A stretch of 64,000 nt of DNA from NCBI GenBank assembly GCA_965199005.1, contig CBDAQK010000006.1:2046001-2110000 (forward strand), written 5' to 3'. Both the position numbers and the translations under genes were made by a program. The notes below the pieces were generated by a model. The model worked only from the letters and a program-made list of their open reading frames with translations. It was not told the origin of the DNA and made no database searches. Position 1 is the stretch's first letter. Each line of letters begins with the position of its first letter. This document shows positions 1 through 8,948 of this stretch, in pieces. Source of the DNA: LMUY01 sp965199005 (lineage in GTDB: Bacteria; Pseudomonadota; Alphaproteobacteria; Acetobacterales; Acetobacteraceae).

Positions 1-243
1 GGCCGCATCCCGCCAGAAATTATACAGCAACCCGCCGCGGCGGGCCGGAATCGGTAGATTATCCGGGCGATCCAGCAAAGTCAGCAGCGCATCCCGGTCG
101 GCGGCATAGGAGGCGCCGCCGAACCTGGCCAATGTCGTCGCCGTCTGAGCATCGGCCCAACTGGTCGCCCGCTCGCCCTCGACCTCCTCCAGCCACAGCC
201 AGGGATCGTCATCCGGTGCATCGAGCGTCGGGAGGCTGGTCAT
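1..243 (-). CDS. S9 family peptidase (prolyl oligopeptidase type), N-terminal fragment
   Basis: Only the first 81 codons lie in the window; the gene runs off the left edge. After the ATG at 243 the protein reads DPWLWLEEVEGE and then a helix-rich stretch ending in LLYNFWRDA. This is the characteristic opening of S9A prolyl oligopeptidases and oligopeptidase B-like enzymes, whose N-terminus packs against the beta-propeller. The catalytic Ser/Asp/His part is outside the window. These serine peptidases cleave short proline-containing or basic peptides. The gene is divergent from maiA, with about 180 bp between them. The family call rests on N-terminal motifs only. Confidence 0.75.
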   Translation of the reverse strand, partial: MTSLPTLDAPDDDPWLWLEEVEGERATSWADAQTATTLARFGGASYAADRDALLTLLDRPDNLPIPARRGGLLYNFWRDAA

Positions 244-347
244 CTGGGCACCCGCTCTGCGGTTGGGTCGCAACCCCGTTCTACCGAAGCGCCGGAGCGG
301 CAGCAAACCAGCCTCGGCCGTGGCCGCGATCCTGTGGGGCTGATTTA

Positions 348-377
348 TTGACAGGAAACTGTCGGTCTCCCTATCGT
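348..377 (+). promoter_or_regulatory. Putative sigma70-type promoter for maiA-marR
   Basis: TTGACA at 348-353 is a perfect -35 hexamer, followed after 18 bp by TATCGT at 372-377, which matches four of six consensus -10 positions. It lies about 50 bp upstream of the GTG start of maiA. A small inverted repeat, GACAG-GAAA-CTGTC (350-363), overlaps the -35 and could be an operator, perhaps for the MarR protein encoded downstream. Inferred from sequence only. Confidence 0.45.
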
Positions 378-423
378 CAAACTAACCTCGGGCGAAGACC
401 TGGGCGTTGGAAGGCAAGTCTAA

Positions 424-1053
424 GTGAAGCTCCATGGCTATTTCCGCAGCGCCGCATCGTGGCGGGTGCGCATCGCACTGGGCCTCAAGGGCCTGACCGC
501 CACCCCGATCTTCCATCATCTCCGCCGCAACGAGCAATGTGCGCCGGATTACCTGGCGATCAACCCGCAGGGCCTCGTCCCGGCGCTGGAGACGGATGAC
601 GGCGTGGTGATCACCCAATCGATGGCGATCATCGAGTGGCTGGACGAAACCCACCCCGATCCGCCTTTGCTGCCGGCGGCCCCAACGGATCGGGCGCGCG
701 TCCGCGCCTTCGCCCTCGCTTTGGTCGCGGACACCCATCCCCTCCAGAACCTGCGCGTGCTCAACGGCTTGCGCGGCCTGGCGCTGCCCGAGGACGCCGT
801 CACCGCCTGGGCGGCGGACACCAACGCGGCTGGCCTGGCGGCCTGCGAGGTGCTGGCAGACGCCGCCAGCCCATTCTGCTTCGGCGACCAGCCGGGGCTC
901 GCGGACATCTGCCTGGTGCCGCAACTCGGCAACGCACGGCGGTTCGGCGTGGATGTGCAGAAGTTTCCCCGGCTCTTGGCCAAGGAAGCGGCCTGCATGG
1001 CCCTCCCTCCCTTCGTGAAGGCTGGTCCCGCGCGCCAGGCGGATGCAGAGTAG
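424..1053 (+). CDS. maiA: Maleylacetoacetate isomerase / zeta-class glutathione S-transferase
   Basis: A 209-residue protein with the zeta-class GST pattern. The N-terminal thioredoxin-like domain carries YFRSAASWRVRIAL, the bacterial counterpart of the zeta active-site motif, then NPQGLVPAL and the QSMAIIEWLDE glutathione-binding segment. A helical C-terminal domain follows, with the FCFGDQPGLADICLVPQ segment. Family members isomerise maleylacetoacetate to fumarylacetoacetate in tyrosine/homogentisate breakdown, using glutathione in the cytoplasm. The start is GTG. The end overlaps the marR start by 11 bp, so the two are probably cotranscribed. No hmgA or fahA gene is adjacent, so another GST-type isomerisation (for example of maleylpyruvate) is possible. 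Confidence 0.85.
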   Translation: MKLHGYFRSAASWRVRIALGLKGLTATPIFHHLRRNEQCAPDYLAINPQGLVPALETDDGVVITQSMAIIEWLDETHPDPPLLPAAPTDRARVRAFALALVADTHPLQNLRVLNGLRGLALPEDAVTAWAADTNAAGLAACEVLADAASPFCFGDQPGLADICLVPQLGNARRFGVDVQKFPRLLAKEAACMALPPFVKAGPARQADAE

Positions 1054-1489
1054 CGGGTGCGTGGCAAATTTCGATGCCATGCCCGGCCATCTGATCCGCC
1101 GGGCGCACCAGGTCTCTACCGCGTTCTTCACGGCGGAGTGCGGGGCGTTCGACCTGACCGCGGTGCAATTCGCCGCCTTGTCCGCCATCCGCGACACGCC
1201 CGGGCTGGACGCGACGCGGCTCTCCGCGCTGGTTGCGTTCGACCGCTCCACCTTGGGCGATGTGTTGGAGCGGTTGGTCGCGAAAGGCTGGATCCTCCGC
1301 AGGCACAGCCCGCACGACCGGCGGGTGAAGGAGTTGTCCCTCTCGGAAACCGGCGCCGCCTTGTTGGCGCAGGTGCAGGAGGCGGTGCAGCGGGTGCAGG
1401 CGCGGTTGCTGGAGCCATTCGCGCCTGAAGAGCATGCTGGCGTGTTGGACATGCTGAGGCGGCTGGCGTCCAAGGATCATGGCGGATAA
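1043..1489 (+). CDS. MarR family transcriptional regulator
   Basis: A 148-residue winged-helix protein. Helical dimerisation segments flank a DNA-binding core with LDATRLSALVAFDRSTLGDV as the helix-turn-helix. The wing contains RRHSPHDRRVKELSLSETG, the D-R-R motif typical of MarR. It probably represses or senses a small aromatic ligand; the overlap with maiA suggests that it controls that gene. An alternative ATG at 1079 would remove 12 residues and the overlap. Its last 13 bp overlap convergent purC. Confidence 0.85.
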   Translation: MQSSGCVANFDAMPGHLIRRAHQVSTAFFTAECGAFDLTAVQFAALSAIRDTPGLDATRLSALVAFDRSTLGDVLERLVAKGWILRRHSPHDRRVKELSLSETGAALLAQVQEAVQRVQARLLEPFAPEEHAGVLDMLRRLASKDHGG

Positions 1490-2484
1490 TCGCCGGAGCT
1501 GGCTGACGATTTGCGGAAAAGCGGGGCGAGGTTGGCCCGGATGCGCTCGAGCACCGGACGGCTATCGTCCGGCAACGAGAAGACCTCGCCGGTGATCGTC
1601 TCGTAGGCGTAGATGTAGACAGCGGCAGTGCCGAGCACGAGATCCTCTGGGATTTCGGGGATCGGGTCGTGGTAGGGGTCGCACCGCTCGGCGACCCAGT
1701 TGCGCACGAAATCCTTGTCGAAGCTCTCCGGCTTCTCGCCCGCGGCGAAGCGGGCTGGATAGCTCGCAGCCTGCCAGAACCGGCTGCTGTCGGGGGTATG
1801 AATTTCGTCGGCCAGGACGATGCGGCCCTCCGGATCGGTGCCGAATTCATATTTGGTGTCGGCAAGGATCAGGCCCCGCTCGACCGCCATCGCCTGGCCG
1901 CGGGCGAACAGGGCCAGGGCATAGGCGCAGAGCTGATCCCACTGCGCGGCCGTCAACAGGCCGCGGGAGATGATCTCGTCGGGCGTCAGCGGTGCGTCGT
2001 GCTCGCCCTCGAACGCTTTGCTGGTAGGGGTTATGATGGGTTGCGGCAGTCGCTGGTTGTCCCGCATGCCATCCGGCAACGAAACGCCATACATCTCGCG
2101 CAGCCCGCTCTTGTACATCGTCAGCACCGACGTCCCCGTGGTCCCCGCGAGGTAGCCGCGGACCACGATTTCCACCGGCAGCACCGTCAAGCGGCGGCCG
2201 ATGACGACGTTGGGGTCGGGGTAGGCCAGCACGTGGTTCGGGCAGATGTCGGACGTCGCATCGAACCAGAACCGCGCCGTCTGCGTCAGCACCTGCCCCT
2301 TGAACGGTACCGCGCACAGGATGTGGTCGAACGCGCTCAGCCGGTCGGTGGCGATCATCACCCGGCGGCCATCCGGCAGGTCGTAATTATCCCGCACCTT
2401 GCCGCTATAATGCTTCGGCAATTCCGGAATGGTCGCGTCGAGCAGAACCTGATGCGCATGGGCGCGAAGGGTCGCCGGGTCCAT
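1477..2484 (-). CDS. purC: Phosphoribosylaminoimidazole-succinocarboxamide synthase (SAICAR synthetase), long form
   Basis: A 335-residue enzyme that condenses CAIR with aspartate using ATP in de novo purine synthesis. Diagnostic parts are the N-terminal YSGKVRDNYDL nucleotide-binding loop, DRLSAFDHIL, PVEIVVRGYLAGT, and the C-terminal LADEIHTPDSSRFW motif, which binds substrate and metal. It is longer than the roughly 240-residue E. coli form and resembles the yeast-like form common in several alphaproteobacteria. It starts 14 bp after the hydantoinase stop codon and may be carried on the same transcript, although the functions are unrelated. Confidence 0.95.
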   Translation of the reverse strand: MDPATLRAHAHQVLLDATIPELPKHYSGKVRDNYDLPDGRRVMIATDRLSAFDHILCAVPFKGQVLTQTARFWFDATSDICPNHVLAYPDPNVVIGRRLTVLPVEIVVRGYLAGTTGTSVLTMYKSGLREMYGVSLPDGMRDNQRLPQPIITPTSKAFEGEHDAPLTPDEIISRGLLTAAQWDQLCAYALALFARGQAMAVERGLILADTKYEFGTDPEGRIVLADEIHTPDSSRFWQAASYPARFAAGEKPESFDKDFVRNWVAERCDPYHDPIPEIPEDLVLGTAAVYIYAYETITGEVFSLPDDSRPVLERIRANLAPLFRKSSASSGDYPP

Positions 2485-2498
2485 GATGTGCCTCTCCG

Positions 2499-5400
2499 TC
2501 AGGCGGCGGTTTCCTGCCCACCGTAAGTCTTCGCCGCTGCGTCCGGTGTCACATAGCCGTTGTCCACGTCACGGTCGACATCGCGGCGGGCGCGCTGGCG
2601 CGGGTCGCCATAGCCTGATCCGCCCGCAAGCTGGACCTCGACGATGCGGTCCACCCGGTTGATCGTGACCAATTCACCGGTGCCGCAATCCTGCACCACG
2701 GCCCCGGCCAAATCCCGCACCACGCCCAGCACCGGCCCCCCGGCCTGGCCGCCGAACAGGCCCTCGTTGCTGATGCCGACGCCCTCCGGATAGACCGAGA
2801 ACAGCGTCGGCAGGCCATCGTCGTGCAGCTTGCGCAACTGCGTGCGCACGCCCAGGCCCCCGCGGTGACGCCCGGCCCCGCCGGAATCCGCCACCAGAGA
2901 TTTCTCGATCACCAGCACGGGCGCGCGCGTCTCCATCAATTCCACGGAGGTATTGGACGCCGAGGTGGGGTACAACAGCGCCGACTTGCCGTCACTATGC
3001 GAGCATGCACCCTGCCCGCCACCCATGAAGAAGTGGTCGGCATAGAGGGCGCCCTGCGGGTCCCGCCCATAGATGTTGACCGCATGCGGCAGCCCGGTTG
3101 CCGCCTGCACCTGGTCCGGCGCGGCGGCCGACAGCGCCCGGAAGATATTGGGCGCCATATACCAACCGGTACGGGTACGCAGGTTCACGCTGGCGGGCTT
3201 GTCGCAGTTCAGAATCGACCCGGCGGGGAGTTTCACCGTGAAAGGGCGGTAGCACCCGGCATTGCTGCGCACGCCTGGGCTTAGGACACACTTCAACGGA
3301 TAGGTCGCATGCGCGGCGGCGTAGGAATAGGTGCAATTCAGCCCACCCTGCGGCTGCTGCGGCGGCGCCCCCTCGAAATCCAGCTCGATCGCATCTCCCT
3401 GCACCGTCACCTTCAGCGGATAGCGCAGCTTGGTGCCCAGCGGGTTGTTCCAAATCTCGGAGTGGTAGACGCCGTCCTGCAGCTTGACGATCGCCTCCCG
3501 CACTGCGGCCTCGGACCGGTTCTGCACCACGGCCGCCAAGGCGCGCAGGTCGTGCATGCCGTAATCGTCCATGAACTCCAGCAGCCGGTCCGCCCCCAAC
3601 TGGTTGGCCGCGACGAAGGAGTGGACATCGCCCAGCACTTCCTCGCTCTTGCGGACGTTCTCGCCCAGCAGGGTGAACAAATCCTCGTTCGGCTGCCCGG
3701 CGCGATACAGATACAAAGGCGGGATTTGGAACCCCTCGTCATAAATCTCCCGCGCCCGCAGCGAGTCCTTGGTGCCGCCGATATCGCCGACATGGCCCAC
3801 CGTCGCCGTCAGCGCCACCAGCACGCCATCCCGGAACACGGGCGTCACCACGGCGATGTCGAACAAATGCCCGGCGCACAGCCAGGGGTCATTGGTGATC
3901 AGCACGTCGCCCGGCCGCAGGGTCGTGGACGGGTATTTCTTCAGGATCGCCTTCACCGCGATCGGCACCGTCAGGTTGAACACGGGCATCGCACGCGGCG
4001 AATGCGCCAGGCTCTCGCCATCCGGGTCCAGCAAATCGGTCGCGAAATCCTGCGCTTCCGACACGATCAGGGAGAAGGCAGTGCGGACGATGGTGTGCCA
4101 CATTTCCTCAACCACCGTGACCAACCGTGCCCACATGATCTCCAGCGACACCGGGTCGCTCTCGATCAGCGCCGTTGCCTCGGCGATGGGTGTTGCCGGG
4201 GTGATCCGGGCGCTGGCGGCGGCTGGCACTGCGATCTGGATGCGCAACATACCGGTCGCATCCACGGTCACCGTATCGCCGGGGGCGACGATGGTGGTGG
4301 CCTCCCGCTCCTCGATGATGGCAGGGCCGGCGACGGTGCTGCCGGGCGCCAGCGCGTAACGGTCATACACCGCGGTCTCGACGAACCCTTCCCCGAACCA
4401 GGCCTGGCGGCTGCCTTTGCGCGCCACGCCAGACGCCGCGCCGCCGGCCTGCGCCAAGGTCAATTCCGGAATCGCCCCGCGGCACCGCACACGAAGCGAG
4501 ACGAGTTGCACCCCGACGCCCTCATAGACCGAGGTGTAGCGCGCTGCGTAGGCCGTGGCGAAGGCCTGGCGGATGCCCGGCATGGCGGCGTCCGTGATGT
4601 CGCCTTCGGGCATGACGACCTGGATTTCATGCAATTGCCCGAACAGCCGCATGTCGGCGATGCGCTCGGTAACGATCGCGGCCGGCGCCACGCCGGCCGC
4701 CAGCAGCGGCGCGCGGGTTTCCGCCTCCAACTCCTTCAGCACCCCGTCGATCGCGGCGGCAGCGCCCGGGGTGTCCAGGCGGATCGGGTGGCTGCGGACC
4801 TGCTCGAACGACAAGGGGGCGGCCAGGAAGCCGAGCGCGGAGGCGGCGCCCGAGGCTGGTGGGATCAGCAATTCCGACACGCCCAGCACCCGCGCCACGC
4901 CAGCGGCATGCGCTGGCCCGGCGCCGCCGAACCCCACCATCGCGTAGCGGCGCGGGTCCCGCCCCTTCTCCACGATATGGATGCGCGCCGCGGCGGCCAT
5001 GCTCTCGGTCACCACGCGATGGATGCCCCAGGCCGTCTCGACCGCAGACAGTCCGAGCGGACCGCCGACGGAGTCCAGCGCACGCACGGCGGCCGGCAAA
5101 TCCAAATTCATCCGGCCACCGAGGAAGAAGGCGGGGTCGTAATAGCCCAGGATCAAATTCGCATCCGTGACCGTCGGCTGGGTGCCACCGCGGCCATAGC
5201 ACGCCGGGCCCGGATCGGCGCCGGCGGAATGCGGGCCGACCCGCAGCAACCCCACCTCGTCGATGCTGGCGATGGAGCCGCCCCCGGCGCCGATCTCGAT
5301 CATGTCGATCACCGGCGCCTTGATCGGCAGGCCGGAGCCTTTCTTGAACCGATGGACCCGCGCCGCCTCCATCTCGGCGGCCGTCGATGCGCGGCCATTC

Positions 5401-6308
5401 TCGATCAGGCAGGCTTTGGCGGTGGTGCCACCCATGTCGAAGCTGATCACGTCGGACTTGCCAGCTGCCTGACCGAAGAACGCGGTGGCCAGGCCGCCGC
5501 CAGCCGGGCCGGACTCCAGCAAGCGGATCGGGAAGGCTCGCGCCATCTCCGGCGACACCAGGCCGCCCGCGGAGTGCATGAGATACAACGCGCCGCGGAA
5601 CCCGCGCTGCCACAACTCGCGCTCCAACCGGCGGACGTAGCGGTCCATCAGCGGCTGCACGAAGGCGTTGGCGCAGGTGGTGGTCAGGCGCTGATATTCC
5701 CAAAGTTCGGACACCACGTCCGACGACAGCGAAACGGCGATGTCCGGGAAGGCGGCCCTGATGGCTGTCCCGGCTTCGCGTTCATGCGCCGGGTTGCGGT
5801 AGGCGTGCAGGAAGCACACGGCGACCGCCTCCACCCCATCCGCCGCCAACTTACGGGCGGCTTCCACGACCGCGGCGGTGTCGACGGCGGTGACCGTGTT
5901 GCCGTCGCGATCCATCCGTTCCGGAACTTCCAGGCGGCGCGCGCGCGGCACCAGCGGCTCCGGATATTGCAGGAACAAGTCGTAGATGTCGTACCGCTGC
6001 TCGGTGCCCATCTCCAGGATGTCACGGAACCCGGCGGTGGTGATCAGGCCCAGCTTGGCGCCCCGCCGCTCGATCAGCGCGTTGGTCACCAGCGTCGTGC
6101 CATGGACGATGTCGCCGATGTCGGCCAGCCCGATCCCCGCATCCGCGACGATCTGCGCCAGCCCTTCCAGTGCGCCCACGGAGGGGTCGGCGGGAGTGGT
6201 CAGGCACTTATGCAGACGGATATCGTTCTTCTGCGTGTCCAGCAGGATGAAATCGGTGAACGTGCCACCGATGTCGAAGCCAATGCGCCACCGGGCCTGG
6301 TCGGTCAT
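2499..6308 (-). CDS. Hydantoinase/oxoprolinase, fused HyuA-HyuB subunits
   Basis: A 1269-residue fusion. Residues 1 to about 690 form the HyuA half: IGFDIGGTFTDFILLD phosphate-binding loop, DIVHGTTLVTNALIER, and DMGGTTAKACLIENG. Residues from about 715 form the HyuB half: SEAQDFATDLLDPDGE, ITNDPWLCAGHLFDIAVV, and a C-terminal GGSGYGDP. Such enzymes open 5-oxoproline or hydantoin-type lactam rings with ATP. Separate hyuA and hyuB genes are common in bacteria; the one-chain form resembles eukaryotic 5-oxoprolinase. Its ATG overlaps the stop of the upstream ABC ATPase by 4 bp, which ties it to the peptide importer and suggests an imported lactam or gamma-glutamyl-type substrate. The exact substrate (5-oxoproline, N-methylhydantoin or other) cannot be read from the sequence. 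Confidence 0.9.
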   Translation of the reverse strand: MTDQARWRIGFDIGGTFTDFILLDTQKNDIRLHKCLTTPADPSVGALEGLAQIVADAGIGLADIGDIVHGTTLVTNALIERRGAKLGLITTAGFRDILEMGTEQRYDIYDLFLQYPEPLVPRARRLEVPERMDRDGNTVTAVDTAAVVEAARKLAADGVEAVAVCFLHAYRNPAHEREAGTAIRAAFPDIAVSLSSDVVSELWEYQRLTTTCANAFVQPLMDRYVRRLERELWQRGFRGALYLMHSAGGLVSPEMARAFPIRLLESGPAGGGLATAFFGQAAGKSDVISFDMGGTTAKACLIENGRASTAAEMEAARVHRFKKGSGLPIKAPVIDMIEIGAGGGSIASIDEVGLLRVGPHSAGADPGPACYGRGGTQPTVTDANLILGYYDPAFFLGGRMNLDLPAAVRALDSVGGPLGLSAVETAWGIHRVVTESMAAAARIHIVEKGRDPRRYAMVGFGGAGPAHAAGVARVLGVSELLIPPASGAASALGFLAAPLSFEQVRSHPIRLDTPGAAAAIDGVLKELEAETRAPLLAAGVAPAAIVTERIADMRLFGQLHEIQVVMPEGDITDAAMPGIRQAFATAYAARYTSVYEGVGVQLVSLRVRCRGAIPELTLAQAGGAASGVARKGSRQAWFGEGFVETAVYDRYALAPGSTVAGPAIIEEREATTIVAPGDTVTVDATGMLRIQIAVPAAASARITPATPIAEATALIESDPVSLEIMWARLVTVVEEMWHTIVRTAFSLIVSEAQDFATDLLDPDGESLAHSPRAMPVFNLTVPIAVKAILKKYPSTTLRPGDVLITNDPWLCAGHLFDIAVVTPVFRDGVLVALTATVGHVGDIGGTKDSLRAREIYDEGFQIPPLYLYRAGQPNEDLFTLLGENVRKSEEVLGDVHSFVAANQLGADRLLEFMDDYGMHDLRALAAVVQNRSEAAVREAIVKLQDGVYHSEIWNNPLGTKLRYPLKVTVQGDAIELDFEGAPPQQPQGGLNCTYSYAAAHATYPLKCVLSPGVRSNAGCYRPFTVKLPAGSILNCDKPASVNLRTRTGWYMAPNIFRALSAAAPDQVQAATGLPHAVNIYGRDPQGALYADHFFMGGGQGACSHSDGKSALLYPTSASNTSVELMETRAPVLVIEKSLVADSGGAGRHRGGLGVRTQLRKLHDDGLPTLFSVYPEGVGISNEGLFGGQAGGPVLGVVRDLAGAVVQDCGTGELVTINRVDRIVEVQLAGGSGYGDPRQRARRDVDRDVDNGYVTPDAAAKTYGGQETAA

Positions 6309-7081
6309 GTGCGGATCTCCTGCGTGTAGCGTGGTGGAAGCACCGAGGCGAGCAGCGCCCTGGTATAGTCGTGACTTGGCCGGGTCAGCACCTCGGACGC
6401 GGCACCCTGTTCGATCAGCCGGCCATCGCGCATGACGGCGACGCGCTCGCAGAGCAGGCGCACCACCGCCAGGTTATGCGAGACGAACAGGTAGGCGAGG
6501 TTGTGCCGCGCCCGCAACGAGGCCAGCAACTCGATGATCTGCGCCTGCACCGACACATCCAGCGCGGAGGTCGGCTCGTCCAGCAGCAAGGCGCGGGGGT
6601 TGGGCGCCAAGGCGCGGGCGATGCACACGCGCTGCTTCTGGCCGCCGGAGAGTTCGTGCGGATAGCGCCAGAGGAAATCCCCGCCGAGCCCGACATCGTC
6701 CAGCAAGGCGGCAACCCGTTCGCGCATCACCCGCCGCGATAGCCCGCCCATGAGGCGCAGCGGCTCCGAGACGGAGGCCGCCACCGTGCAGCGTGGGTCG
6801 AGTGCGGCGTGCGGGTTCTGGAACACGGCTTGCACCCGGTGGCGCAACTCCCCCAACCCACGCTCCGGCCCGCGCGTGATGTCCTTGCCTTCCAGCAGGA
6901 TTTGGCCGCTGCTGGCGGTGGCCAGGCGCAACAGCAGCCGCAGCACGGTGGTCTTGCCGGATCCGGATTCACCCACCAACCCCAGCGCTTCGCCGGGTTG
7001 CAGCGCCAGGGTCACCCCGTCGACCGCCCGCTTGGCACCGAATTGGCACACCGCCTCGCGGGTCTCCAGCAACGCCGTCAT
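6305..7081 (-). CDS. Oligopeptide/dipeptide ABC transporter ATP-binding protein (DppF/OppF-like)
   Basis: A 258-residue nucleotide-binding subunit. Walker A is GESGSGKT (residues 37-44), the signature is LSGGQKQRV, Walker B is ALLLDEPTSALD, and the switch histidine lies in FVSHNL. The ATG at 7081 overlaps the stop of the dppD-like gene by 4 bp, which fixes the start; the frame stays open far upstream, but that part is antisense-like shadow coding. It pairs with the preceding ATPase to power the importer and is coupled by a 4-bp overlap to the hydantoinase downstream. Confidence 0.92.
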   Translation of the reverse strand: MTALLETREAVCQFGAKRAVDGVTLALQPGEALGLVGESGSGKTTVLRLLLRLATASSGQILLEGKDITRGPERGLGELRHRVQAVFQNPHAALDPRCTVAASVSEPLRLMGGLSRRVMRERVAALLDDVGLGGDFLWRYPHELSGGQKQRVCIARALAPNPRALLLDEPTSALDVSVQAQIIELLASLRARHNLAYLFVSHNLAVVRLLCERVAVMRDGRLIEQGAASEVLTRPSHDYTRALLASVLPPRYTQEIRT

Positions 7082-8040
7082 GCGGCGACGGCGTGGCAGG
7101 CGGTGCGATGGGCACCGCCAAGCAGGGCCGGCGCCTGCTCCCGGCACACTGGCATCACCAAGGCGCAACGCGGATGGAACCGGCACCCCGAGGGAGGCGT
7201 ACGCAGCGAGGGGATGCTGCCGGGAATCCCCGTAGGCAAAGCCTCCGGCCGCTCCAAATCCGGCACCGCCGCCAGCAGGCCGCGCGTGTAGGGGTGGCGT
7301 GGGTCGCGGAACAGCGCCTCCGCCGGCGCGTCCTCGACGATGCTGCCGGAATACATCACCACGACCCGCCGGCAGGTGGCGCCAATCACCCCCAGATCGT
7401 GGCTGATCAGCAGCAGCGTCAGGCCCAGCCGCACGACCAAATCCGAGATCAGCGCCAGCACCTGGCCCTGCACCGTCACGTCCAGCGCCGTAGTTGGCTC
7501 GTCGGCGAGCAGCAGGCGGGGATTGGCCGCCAACGCCTGTGCGATCAGCACGCGTTGGCGCATGCCCCCGGAGAGTTCGTGTGGATAGCGCACCAGCAAA
7601 CCGGCCGCATCCGGCAGCCGCACCGCCTCCAACAGCTCGACGCTGCGGGCGCGGATGGCGGCGCGGCCTGTCGTGCCATGGGCGCGCAACACGTCGGCCA
7701 TCTGGCTGCCGATGGTGAACACCGGGTTGAGGTAGGTCACCGGGTCCTGGAACACCATGCCAATCCCGGCGCCGCGCAGTGCCCGCAGCTCCGCCGCGTT
7801 CATGGCGAACACGTCCCGCCCGGCAAAGCGGATGCTGCCGCCCTCCACCCTGGCCGGCGGCGAGGGGTTCAGCCGCAAAATGCTGCGGGCCAGCACCGAC
7901 TTCCCGCACCCCGTCTCCCCCACGATCCCGACCGACTCGCCCTGCTCCACCGACAGATCGATGCCGTCCAGCACGTGCGCGGTGCCCTCATAGCCGCTGA
8001 ATGAGAGGCGGAAGCCCTTGATGTCCAACAGCGCACCCAC
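7078..8040 (-). CDS. Oligopeptide/dipeptide ABC transporter ATP-binding protein (DppD/OppD-like)
   Basis: A 320-residue ATPase with Walker A GETGCGKS (residues 41-48), signature LSGGMRQRV, Walker B LLLADEPTTALD and switch LISHDLGV. The C-terminal GCRFHPRCALVMPVC is the cysteine-containing oligo_HPY tail of peptide-transporter ATPases and may bind an iron-sulfur cluster. The start is GTG, only three bases after the stop of the permease gene, so the two are coupled. With the DppF-like subunit it energises uptake of a peptide or related amide. Confidence 0.92.
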   Translation of the reverse strand: MGALLDIKGFRLSFSGYEGTAHVLDGIDLSVEQGESVGIVGETGCGKSVLARSILRLNPSPPARVEGGSIRFAGRDVFAMNAAELRALRGAGIGMVFQDPVTYLNPVFTIGSQMADVLRAHGTTGRAAIRARSVELLEAVRLPDAAGLLVRYPHELSGGMRQRVLIAQALAANPRLLLADEPTTALDVTVQGQVLALISDLVVRLGLTLLLISHDLGVIGATCRRVVVMYSGSIVEDAPAEALFRDPRHPYTRGLLAAVPDLERPEALPTGIPGSIPSLRTPPSGCRFHPRCALVMPVCREQAPALLGGAHRTACHAVAA

Positions 8041-8043
8041 GCC

Positions 8044-8948
8044 TCAGCCCCGCGCGCTGCGGGGGTCGAGCATGTCGCGCAGCCCATCGCCGAACAGGTT
8101 GAACCCCAGCACGGTGAGGAAAATGAACAGCCCCGGGAACAGGCTGTACCACCACCAATCCGGCATGTAGCTGCGCGCGACGGAGATCATGGCACCCCAT
8201 TCCGGCGCGGGTGGCTTGGCCCCGAGCCCGGTGAAGCCCAGCGAGGCGACCGCCAGGATCGCCAGCCCCATATCCATGCTGGCCTTCACGATCAGCGGCG
8301 ACACGCAGTTCGGCAGGATGTGGCGGAACAAAATCCAGCCATGGCCCGCCCCCATGGTGCGGGCGGCCTCCACATAGGGCTCGCTGCGCAGCGTCAGCGC
8401 CTTGGCCTCGATCAGCCGGACGTAGCCGGGCCACCACACCACCGACAGCGCCAGCACGGCGTGCATCACGCCGGGGCCGAGGGCGGAGACAATCGCCAGC
8501 GACAGCACCAGGCCGGGCACCGCGAGGAAGACGTCGGTCACGCGCATGATCACGCTGCGGATCCAGCCGCCCAGGTACCCGGCGGCGATGCCCAGCGGCA
8601 CCCCGATCACGCTGGCGATCCCGGTGATCACCAGCCCCACCCACAGGCTGGTGCGGGTGCCGATGATCACGCGGGAGAGGATGTCGTCCCCCATCTCGTC
8701 GGTGCCGAACCAATGCAGGGACGAAGGCGGCTGCAGGCGCTGCGCCAGATGCATGGCCCCGGTTGCGTCGGCCGGGAACGGAGCCAGCCAAGGGACCGAT
8801 CAGCGCCAGCACCAGGAAGGCCGCCACCAGACACCAGCCCCAGCAAGGCCGAAGCGCTGCCCGAGAACGTCCACACCACGAAGCGCAACCGCCGCAAGCG
8901 CGCGGCCTGCCGCGGCGGCGTGGCAATGCCAAGCGCGAACCCACTCAT
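8044..8948 (-). pseudogene. ABC transporter permease (DppC-like), interrupted by two frameshifts near the N-terminus
   Basis: The intended protein is spread over three frames. The ATG at 8948 overlaps the dppB stop as ATGA and opens MSGFALGIATPPRQAARL up to ASALLGLV. An extra base near 8831 moves coding to the frame that reads LVAAFLVLALIGPLA, the first membrane helix. A second extra base near 8785 moves it to the frame that reads FPADATGAMHLAQRL and runs intact to the stop at 8044. The intact part (ATG at 8754, 236 residues) holds WFGTDEMGDDILSR, four to five membrane helices and the EAA loop EAARTMGAGHGWILFRHILP. Without repair the product lacks helix 1. Either the gene is newly inactivated or the assembly has two indels; all neighbouring operon genes are intact. 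Confidence 0.75.

Noticed and set aside
3309..6329. Long open frame on the plus strand opposite the hydantoinase gene
   Set aside because: GC-rich coding leaves the complementary frame open. The translation is rich in His, Arg, Gln and Gly, with no domain, and the minus-strand product is a clear family member.
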